DNA from: Paragorgia papillata
Lineage: Eukaryota; Cnidaria; Anthozoa; Scleralcyonacea; Coralliidae
NCBI GenBank assembly: GCA_035771165.1
Contig: JAWNZC010000367.1
Span: 596,501 to 660,500, forward strand
Length of the DNA stretch: 64,000 nt
Direction: 5' to 3'
Positions within the stretch are counted from its first letter, which is position 1, and each line of letters begins with the position of its first letter. The notes under the pieces were generated by a model that saw nothing but the letters and a program-made list of their open reading frames with translations, was not told where the DNA came from and made no database searches. A program made the translations under genes and the position numbers. Positions 9,557 to 19,278 of this stretch are shown piece after piece.

Positions 9557-12500
9557 CACTGATCTATATAAGAGACTGGATAGAGCATCTATTATCTGAG
9601 CGCCTTCCGAAATTGAAGCTGGAAGTTACGCCCTAATTTGTAAGCGACGCCATATTGGATGGTCCCACCATGAGGAGTGAGTTGCTATATTTTACTGTTG
9701 TGAATTCGTTGTTTTCGCATATAATCACGAAATAGACGAACAACACAAATCCATTTTGGTATTTCAAGCAACGGGACACATCATGGAACTATGGAGGACC
9801 TAAGAACGTGAAGGGAAACTGAATCGTAAGTACACAACTTGATATTTTGACGAAATTTCGAAGGGGACGGAGAGCTCCCGAAGGGTTATTTACCAAGGAA
9901 ACGGGAAACCCAACATTGTAAACGGCCGGTGGTTAATAAACTGATTTGTAGGATACAAATGTGAGATAATACTGTAATTGTGGAATGTTCACAATCGAGT
10001 AGATCATTTTAAAAAGCCGAAGGACGTGTAAAATTATGGCACAGAAGATAGATTGGCTTGTAGAGTTGTGAGTAGATTTCGACAAGCAGCATATTTCTTT
10101 GGCAACATAGGAGCATGTTAATACTCTATAAGTTTGTAATACTTACAATGTTTGGTGCTTCCATAGAAGTAAACTGTAGCATGCATCATAACAAGAACGA
10201 GCCAGTTTGTTTTATTTAACTCCATGCCCAGTGTCCAAGTCATGTATTTAAGAAATTAAGTTGTCAACATTGTTTCTTATTATCAGCTGAGCTATTTTAC
10301 TCCCTGTCATTTTGATGAAAAAATTGTTTGTGAGTATCTGTAAAATTGAATGTGATATTTGTATGTTATGTTGTAGGTAGTTTAAAATGAAACAACAATG
10401 AATGAAGAACAATAAAGGTGAAGCAACATGACAACTTAATACAGAATATAATTGAACTGTGTCATTTATAGTTTTCAAACTTTGTCAATGATTTGATTAA
10501 AGAAAATGTTTACAATTCATGAGTGTATTTTGTCTTGTGTAGTTTGATTCTGTATAAATGTACTATATAATGATAAATTTTTAATCTGTTCTCTGACTTC
10601 TGTATGTTATGAAAATTGTGGCAGAACTAATACTGTACTATCAGTGTGTACTATACAAGTAGATCAACAAGGCCAGTGTTTGATGTTTATATAAAGTCAA
10701 AACAAATCAAGCTAATATATATGTTAAACTTCACAACGATGTGGCGGATAACATTTGTAAACTGGCTAAAAAAAAGCATCTTGGCAAAGGTATAGTCACA
10801 AAACTAATTATATTGTAAAATTAAGATTTTTAGTTGTAGGCAAATGTAGGCCCAATTGCCCAAATTAGATAACCCTATCTCATAGAAAATAATAAACTCA
10901 TTCTGATTAATCCTGTGAATGCCAGGATAACTTATTTGAATCATTACCCCGAGTTTTCTGTGAGTGAAAATATATTGTTCAACTATAGGCACATCCACTG
11001 ATCTATACAGTTGGGCGCATCGCATTCTTAAATTAATTGTTTGATTCCGGTCTTTTGGCTTATGATATAATAATACCACAGCAGTTGTTCGTGTAGCTTG
11101 TTCAGTTGATCAAATTTTCCGAATTCATTCGGTCCTTTAGCAGTATTTCCATATTGTGAGTAAATTCTGAATGAGAACGGCCTTCGTCTGTTCAAAGTTA
11201 GCCTGCGGGCAGGCCCTCCCGTTGCTGTGGAATGTGGGCCTGCAACAAAGCATGGGGTTTTTTCATCACTCGCGGCCGTCAGAGGCCGCGTATTTCTATT
11301 GGTCGAATTTAGCAGCCGCGAGTTTCTATTGGTCGAACAAAATTAATGCATAATAAATTATTTTTAAAGCTATTGTATTGTTTACGGACTTCAACAATGC
11401 ATGGAGTGGAGACAAATTCCAACAAGACGGCTATTAAAGACGCCGTAGCTCTTAATTTTTTAAAACACATCGCTGTGGAACAAAAGAAAAGTAATAGCAA
11501 AGTAGATCCGGGTTGAAACTCCATGAATCTCTTCTGTCTGTCAGTGTCCAGCTTTATATTAAATACAGAAGCAAGTGTCATCACTTTCATCACAAATCGA
11601 GTCCCGTTCGTCGCCTTGACGCAAGAATAATGTGCCGTTCAAAACTTCAAAATATATTAATAAGAGGAGATTACACATTCACTTAATTCGTGTAATAAAG
11701 ATTATTGCTAAATGAGGTAGGTTTTTTTTAAAACGAAGTTTCTTTCTGCCATTAAATGTCTGTGCTAACAGCTATTGTGTCTGGAACTTAATTGATATTA
11801 TCCAATTTGTGCGTCTGGTATATATTATCGAAGTCGAAAAGGAGAGCCGGCTGGTTCGCAGGCCGACCAGTTATTCAGTTCAGAATGACCCAGTTTTTCA
11901 ACTCAACAGCCAGAAGGAAAGTCTTGCTAAATTTGGTAAAACACTTGAATTTCTTAACTATTAATATGTCGCCGTTATTAGACTATAAACGAACGATACG
12001 CACCTGGTTCTATATGTCGGCTATCTTTGAAAGCGTCTGAAAGTGTCTGTATGTTCATTTAAGTTATGTTTTCGCACCTTCCCTAGCTACGAAGGAGCGT
12101 AATTCATTTCATGTTCGTCCGTATACAGGCTATTCGTGAAAGTCTTCGTTTTGACCTTTTGCAACTTGAACACGAGAAGCGCTCTCTGGGTTTTATACTT
12201 TTGTGTCAATATTAATTGTCGTCGTTCCCATGCATCGCCTGGGATCAGTGAATGCCGTGAATCACAAACACCTAACCTCGAATAGCGATTTATCAATGTT
12301 TCTAGAAAAATCAAAGTTATGTTTGTCTTCCACAAATTGGAGATAGCAAACTTATAAAACTAAGATCTGACGTTGTCATGGTCCAATCTTGGTACATTAA
12401 AACTGAGACGTTAGCACGCATCGCTAAACTGTTTCGCTACAGGTTTCTAGTCGAAAGTTGAATATTTTGAACTCCTAACTACATACCCGACAATCGTGAG

Positions 12501-13052
12501 ATGCGTTACATTGCTTCTGGCTTTCTTATAACAGATTTTTGAGTTTTCAGTAACGTTGAGAGTGTGAAATTTACATCTTCAGTTCTGCTTTGAATGAGGG
12601 TGTTTACACAGACGTCCGGAAGAATGTGATTGGTTTGATTCGCTACATTTGCATATTAATTAAGTGGGCGTTATTGATTTACCCCTAGGTTTGTTGCAGG
12701 CTCTCATTTCACAGCGCCGCGTTGGGAGAGCCTGCCCGCAGGCTAGTTCAAAGTTGTCATCAATGACACTTGGGAGTTCGCTCCATCGAACTCGCAAATT
12801 CCGTTTTCCCCCACATTTTGGGGCTAAATAATTACAATTTTTCTCTCTAAATGCTTCACGTGTCCTTTCTTCCTCGTGATAAAAAAGTTTGTCCGAACCC
12901 GAAGGAGAAAAATGCCTTAATATGCGAAAACTATAATTGTGCAACAGTAAAATATAGGGAAAGTGGGACCATCCAACATGGCGGCTGTTGCCAACTTCCG
13001 ACTTCAATTTCAGACAACGGATGCTCTATCCAGTCTCTTATATAGATCAGTG
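9557..13052. mobile_element. 3.5-kb CACTGATCT-ended DNA transposon with 8-bp duplication
   Basis: The outer 33 bp are perfect inverted copies (9557-9589 and 13020-13052), beginning CACTGATCTATATAAGAG. More diverged arm similarity continues to about 9745 and back to about 12895. The 8-mer GGTGAGAC lies outside both ends (9549-9556 and 13053-13060). No transposase is visible inside. About 1.5 kb of the interior is a nested element (11199-12745), and the rest (about 9750-11189 and 12755-12890) shows no recognised gene. Eight-base duplications and CA...TG ends suit hAT or P-like superfamilies. Confidence 0.85.
11199..12745. mobile_element. 1.55-kb TAGCCTG-ended element nested in the 3.5-kb element
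   Basis: The left end reads TAGCCTGCGGGCAGGC and the right end is the complement. Looser similarity continues for about 60 bp (both arms contain GCCTGCAACAAA). The exact 9-mer GTTCAAAGT flanks it (11190-11198 and 12746-12754). It shares the TAGCCTG start and 9-bp duplication with the MITE at 9268-9476, so the two probably belong to one superfamily. No coding region is recognised in its 1.5 kb. Confidence 0.85.
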
Positions 13053-13422
13053 GGTGAGACACGGTGGCCATGTTTTCATTGCGCAATTACAGAGAAATGG
13101 CTTAATTCGGGAACATCTCGGAAGCTTCTCGTCATATTACAGGCCTTGCACATTTGACATTTCTTGCTTTGTTCGACATGGCTTCTTGTGCGAGCTTTGA
13201 TAATGTGCTGCGGCAACTTATTCAAATTTTCGATGGTTTACATTTACAAGAAGATGTTTCGGATGAGATTTTGTTGTTGAGACAACATTGTGAACGCGTC
13301 TTGGTTGAAGAAAGACAGCGAGCAGAAAAGTTGGATGAGAAAACAGTGCGATCGTGCGAGTTTTCGAAGCTCCAATTTCCCAAGAGCCAGAAAGAAAGAT
13401 CTGCGCTTCGTGTACCTGTAAG

Positions 13423-14943
13423 GTGAGAATCTGACTTTATAATTAATTTTAATTTCAATATTCATGAAGTTTAATTACCTGTGTGCAAATTGGGTAATGT
13501 ATGTAAATATTATTGAGCAGAATATATTACATTTGACTTACATAAGCTTAAGTGAACGACTACAGAATCTATATGTCCCCGTTTAATATACAATTTATTG
13601 GTATATAGTAAATCTGTGGAGTAGTTCTGGTATTGTGAATCCAATAACAATGGAGCAGTAACGCTATTTAATGCTTTGGTATGAGAATTGTATTTAATCC
13701 ATTTTTGTAAATTGACATACTTAGTCGTTTGAAAATCCCTTAGAATAGTTGTATTTATACATATATATATATGGCAGTACAAATGGCATTTGTACTATAT
13801 ATATATGTATGGTACTGTAAATTCAAGGAATACTTTATTTGAGAATATTTTAGTGACTTTAGTATTGGATAAATACAAATTCTAGAGTATGCTCGGAGTT
13901 ATTGGGAGGTGCTTATATGGAAGTGAGCAAGCTTGGTTTAGTTAATTTGTTTACAATCAGGCTGAGGCAGGCTGGCACACTAAAAGGCAGGCTGGCACAC
14001 TAAAAGGCAGCCTCCAGCCGGACTGATGTGAGTAGTATAATATTAACCCATTAGCTTACAATGTGCCAAGATGTGCCCTACTTTAGTATTTTACTCTGTC
14101 TACCGCCAGACGATTAATAATTTTTATGATTATTACATGTTATGGTAAACAATTTTATGGTTAAGCCAATTAGCTGGCAATGCGCCATACTTTAGTATCT
14201 TACTCTGTCCAATGCCAGAGTCAGTATTTTACTCTGTCTAACGCCAGACGAATTTACTCGTCAGTGGCAGGGTACTGCCAGTTAATGGGTTAATATATAT
14301 AAGATTAACACCTTTTTGGCAAACAGTGGGATCACTCTGGCAGTTGGGCAACAGAAAAATAAATTACAGGCAATAATGTATTACCACTACCATTAGGAAA
14401 ACATTTTACAATGTCGGGCTATGCAATTTTTGTTCTGTTAGCATTCCTGGTTATCAGCTTGGTAAAGCAGACTAGATAAACTACCATGCCTCCAAATATT
14501 TAAACATTCCCTTAGTTGATACAAATCAAATGTTAGGCAATTATTTTAGAACCTATTCTGTCTATCCGACTACCTCAAGGCTAAAATATTAAGCAACCAT
14601 CCTAAATGAATTTTATCAGACTGGTGGGAAAGAAATAAGCAGCATATATAGTTTAAAATATGTGATTGAACATACATGCTCAATGCAGCAATGCAGGCAA
14701 CAATGCAGGGTATTGCTAATGAGTCTAATATGAGTATGATAATGAGTATTGGTTAACTACTATAGTCTATTTAATTACAGAAAGGTACAGAATAGTTGAG
14801 CCCCAATTAGTCCCCAATTTCATTTTAAATAGAATAATTTTTTTAGAATATATTTTTAGCATTGGGCAGAGTAAAATAATAGCCATGTACTTCAACTACA
14901 TGAAATCAATACTTAATTCTTTTATCTATTGAACTTGCTTTAG
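13423..14943. other. Intron of the OTU-hAT transposase
   Basis: GTGAGA donor and GAACTTGCTTTAG acceptor. It contains an AT-microsatellite palindrome near 13754-13812, a short tandem duplication of GGCAGGCTGGCACAC near 13965-14010, and a repeat at 14043-14293. No coding sequence is seen. Confidence 0.65.
14043..14293. repeat. TTAACCCATT-family dispersed repeat
   Basis: Begins TTAACCCATTAGC and ends in GGGTTAA, an inverted terminal match. Inside are two copies of the TTACTCTGTC...CCAGACGA unit. It is the same family as the copies at 3578-3912, 5410-5610 and 63488-63751. Confidence 0.7.
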
Positions 14944-17900
14944 TACCTTGGCTAATGGGAATTGTCTTTACAATGCCTGCTCCATTGCTCTGACTGGAAA
15001 TGCCAATATCTCTACAATATTACGGTGCCTCACTAGTATTGAGTTGTATGAAAATGCTCCATACTATGCTAATCATCCTTTAGTTAAATCACAGCATGAA
15101 AATGGGGCGTTCACTTCACTTAAAAATGCCTTTGCTATGTGCTTGTCTGATGCTGCCCTTTCCATTTTTGAAAAATACGATCATATAGCAGCAGTTGTTA
15201 AAGAAGCAAAGCATAATGCACAAAATTATGAATTTTCACCAATGATGTGTATGTTTGCCTTAGCAACAGTAATTGGCTGTACCATTCAAACTTATTACCC
15301 TATTACCGACGGTTCAGCACCAAGGCAGGATTGGGACTCTTTAGTGAAAATGTATAATTGTACCATTAGTCCAAGGCAATCTGTTGATGGTGATTTGCTT
15401 GAATATGTTCATATTTTCCGTTGTGCTGCTATGCCCCAACGTTATTTAGTAGACCGGGAAATACCAGCAAGAAAAAATCATTTTGTTTCCTTGTGCCAGC
15501 CAAGTAATAATCTTGAACCCGGTGACCATTACTTTGTACCCAAACTCCCAATTCTACCACAATCAGCTAAAGATACCCATGGCCACGCTACTTCCAGTTC
15601 CTGCACCAAAACGATGCTAAAACCTATTGCACCTTCCATACAAACGAAACAGCAGTGCATCGCCACTGGTACAAAACGAAAACAGCTTAGTTTGGATTCG
15701 CTGCTTCCTAAGAAAAGAATTAATGACACACAGCAGCCACATACTAGTAATACAAGCATGATCCCTTCTACAAGCTCAACGATGTACACTACAGATAGAA
15801 ATACTATAAAATCTAGCAACCAAGTAAAACCGATCACCAGTGCCACTAGTTCAACTGCTATACCTGGAAATTCATGTGACGTGGCGAATACTAGCTATCC
15901 TAAAGATATATATAATTACATCAATCGGGTGAACACTCTCTCGAATGCTGAGAAATATGATCTCCTTTCTAACGCTTGGAAACCTGATTCAGACTACACT
16001 TTTCCCCCTGATAAAACGTCTGGTAGGCGTTTTCAATATACCTGGTTTACTCGTTTTCCATGGTTGGTCTATTCTGCTGCCGTAAATGGTGGTTTCTGTA
16101 TCAATTGTGTCCTTTTTGGTGGTGAGAGTACGCACAACGCTACTAAACTGCAGCGATTAATGACCTCTCCTCTTATTCCTACAACATCCACCGTACAAAA
16201 ATTAAATCAACACGCACAGAAATCGAAAGTTCATGAAAATGCAGCCGTCCTGTCGTCAGAGTTTAAACGAATGATGGAGCGAAAAACTACGCCCATCGAT
16301 GTCCAGCTTAATAATGCGCGACGACAACTAATTGAGAAGAATTGAGCACGTCTTCATGCCATTGTTGATGCAATTATAACTTGTGGAAGACAGAATATTT
16401 CATTTCGAGGTCACCGTGATGATGCAAAGTATTACATGGAAGATGACACAACAAACCCTGGCAATTTCATTGAGATTGTTAAATATGGCGCAAGATGTGG
16501 TAACCTCATGGATGAGCTTTTCAAGGATTGTCCTTCAAACCAAACATATAGATAAAAAACGATTCAAAACTAAATCCTAGAAATATGTGGCGAAATGATA
16601 ACCGAAGTGCTTGTAAGCGAGATAAAGGATGCAAAGTTCTTCTCTGTATTGGCTGATGAGGCTACAGATTGCTCTAATCTGGAACAAATGGCGATAGTTT
16701 TAAGATTTGTTGACAACCTATTAAAGATACGCGAGGAATTCCTTGGTTTCATTCCATGCCAAAAAGGTTTGTCTGGAGAAGCTCTATCTGAAGAAATTTC
16801 CAACTTTATCAAGGGCATTGGTCTTCGTATGGAAGAATGTCGTGGTCAAGGATATGATGGAGCTGGAAACATGGCAGGGAAATTTTCTGCGGTCGCCGCT
16901 CGAATAAAGAGAATCTACGAGAAAGCTATCTACGTTCATTGTAATTCACATGTATTGAATCTTTGTGTTGCATCCTCCTGCAAAATACAGATTGTTCGGG
17001 ATATGATGGATAACGTCCGCAATGTATCTGATTTTTTCAACAACTCACCGAAGCGAACCCTGGTGTTGAAGAAGAAGATGAATGAATTAGTTCCCACACA
17101 GCGCCGACAAAAGCTTTTGAATGTTTGCCGTACACGATGGGTTGCCCGGATTGATGGCTTAAAAATCTTCAGGAACTGCTATGTGGCTATTCTATCAGCA
17201 CTCGAAGAGATTAACAAGGATACCGCAACGACCGATGCAGATGCACGCTATAGGGTCGGAGGTATGAGAAAAGCAATAAAGAAATTTGAATTTATTGTTT
17301 GCCTTGTTCTCGTAGAGCGTTGCCTTAAATGTACGAATCCATTAACCCTACAACTTCAGTCTGATTCCCTTGACGCTGGAAAAGCTCGAGAGAAAGTGTC
17401 CCTTCTTTACTTAACGATTAACGAACTTCGTTCTGACATTGACACCACTCATGATGCGTTCTATCAAATGGCAGTCGATTTGGCAAAGGAGGTGAAAATC
17501 GATCCAACGAAAAAGAGGACGACTGAGCGCCAAGTACATCGTCAAAATGTCCCTGCTGATTCCACCTCAGACTATTACAAGAGAGCTGTTACCATACCTT
17601 TTCTCGATCAACTTCACGGACAAATACAGTCTCGCTTCTCAGAAGGAAATCTTGATGCCCTAGATGTCATGTATGGAATGCCAAATTACGTCGTCTCCGA
17701 AGCCAACTGGAAAGAAACTTTTTCCCGTTTCCTCAAGAAATATGAAGATGACTTACCTGACCCCGACTTCCTTGACTGCGAACTACGGATGTGGAGACTT
17801 AAGTTTAGTAATGTCACAGATCCTCTTCCCACTTCCCTCGAGGAACTTCTTCCTTATGCGGATCGATTTTCTTTTCCAAACATCCTCACAGCTATGAGAA

Positions 17901-18164
17901 TATTTGGTACCATTCCCGTGACGACATGCAGTTGCGAAAGATCCATCTCAACACTTCGTCGAGTGAAAACCTTTATGAGAAGTACAATGGGTGAAAAAAG
18001 ATTGAAGGCACTAGCGCTTTTAAATGTTCATCGGGAAATCCATCTGGACGTGGAAAAAGTGATTGACCGTTTTGCTCTAAAGCATCCAAGAAGAATGTTG
18101 TTGGTGGATCTCTTAAACAGCGATGACATAATAGACGAAACTCTCTAAAAATTTAGGTCATTCG

Positions 18165-18725
18165 TGCTGTTGTTTCAAGATGATTTACAGTGAACATTAT
18201 ATAACTTCCTTCCTCTGTGCTGTTGTTTCAAGACGATTTACAGTGAACATTATATAACTTCCTTCCTCTGTGCTGTTGTTTCAAGATGATTTACAGTGAA
18301 CATTTAATACCTTTCTTCCTCCATGCTGTTGTTTCAAGATGATTTACAGTGAACATTATATAACTTCCTTCCTCCATGCTGTTGTTTCAAGATGATTTAC
18401 AGTGAACATTATATAACTACCTTCCAATCCTAGGCTATTTTTAAGTGAAGTGAGCATTTTCCGGAAAACATATGCTGTTGTTTGATGATGATTTGCAGTG
18501 GACATTTTCTCATTTTTTCCGTGCTGCTGTTTCAAGATGATTAACAGTGAACACTTAATAACTAACTACCTTCGTCCATGCTGTTGTTTCAAGATAATTA
18601 ACAGCGAACATTTTATAACTTCCTTGGTGCTATTGTTTCAAGATTATTAACAGTGAACATTTTATGATAAATTCATTTGTGCTGCTGGTTCAACATGATT
18701 AACAATTTTATAATAACTTCCCGGT
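18165..18725 (+). repeat. 53-bp minisatellite downstream of the transposase
   Basis: About ten units start TGCTGTTGTTTCAAGATGAT and carry TTACAGTGAACATT. Unit length is about 53 bp, with divergence rising to the right. It starts only about 17 bp after the transposase stop codon, where hAT elements often have subterminal repeats, so it is probably part of the element. Confidence 0.9.
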
Positions 18726-19136
18726 GCTTATTGCGACTCTCATTAATAATGGTACATCGAGAAATTCTCCTTAACATTGATGATGTCATTAACATTTTTG
18801 CGAGAAAACATTTCTCTCTGACGAAGGGCCTTCGCTCGAAACGTTAGATCACTACGTTCTCTGTTTCGGCAGTTTACCTTACCTTGTTATATTTCAAGAA
18901 GAATTATGTTGGCTGATATTCGTGATGTGCCGTTCTGCTGTTCATCCATCCTGTCTATGAACTGATTTTACTGCCTGTGTGATGTAGTGTACTGTCTATC
19001 AACTTATTGAACTTTTTAATCAACATGAAGCCTGGCGATTGTATGATCCGAAAGTATGTTACGCTTTGTCACACGACGACATTGTAGATACAGTAGAATG
19101 CTACATAGTTTTATATTTTTTATTATTGCTTGTCAG
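18726..19136. other. Between the hAT minisatellite and exon 5
   Basis: Contains the left arm of an inverted repeat (see 18812-19645). I searched here for the right hAT terminus and for the missing middle exons of the HMGXB3-like gene and found neither. Confidence 0.4.
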
Positions 19137-19278
19137 GTCCCGGTAATTAGAGAAATGGCTAGAAGTTTAAACGTGAGTGATAAGGGTTCAAAGCTGGACA
19201 TCATTAACCAAATAAAGTCTGTTCTCAACATTGAAGAAACGTTCTTGAAACTCTTTTCTAAAATGTGGGGTGGTTCAG
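19137..19278 (+). CDS. Exon 5 of the HMGXB3-like gene (SAP-like motif)
   Basis: Acceptor TTGCTTGTCAG ends at 19136 and donor TTCAG|GTAAGA is at 19278. The 47 residues include VIREMARSLNVSDKGSKLDI and continue through IINQIKSVL, a helix-loop-helix pattern with a GSKLDII core like SAP DNA-binding motifs. They end FSKMWGGSG, the junction expected before the GGW start of the next exon. Entry is in phase 0 and exit in phase 1, matching the next exon. Confidence 0.75.

Larger units (their letters stand above)
13178..18148 (+). pseudogene. Two-exon OTU-hAT transposase with three in-frame stops
   Basis: Exon 1 (13178-13422, ATG start) encodes MASCASFDNVLRQ and a helical, charged region, ending AAG|GTGAGA. 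Exon 2 starts after CTTTAG at 14944; the junction gives AGT in frame. Exon 2 opens with an OTU-like protease fold (ANGNCLYNACS, with a later NHFVSL histidine). A TTF-type zinc finger follows (YTWF...CINC...HEN). The hAT catalytic core then shows LADEATD, GYDGAGNMAG, HCNSHVLNLC and CRTRW. The hAT C-terminal dimerisation segment has SCERSISTLRRVKT and RLKALALLNVH. It resembles ZMYM1/P52rIPK-like hAT transposases. One frame runs from 14944 to TAA at 18146-18148, broken only by TGA at 16343, TAA at 16553 and TAA at 16571. Conserved residues continue across all three stops with no frameshift, so it is a young, inactivated copy of about 1,150 codons. Confidence 0.85.

Noticed and set aside
12660..13007. 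115-codon minus-strand frame
   Set aside because: It crosses the end of the nested 1.55-kb element and the arm of the 3.5-kb element, so it is a mosaic of transposon ends.
16383..16580. Separate 65-codon plus-strand frame between the two halves of the transposase
   Set aside because: The conserved hAT residues in this interval are in the main frame, which continues across the stops; this frame is a shadow.
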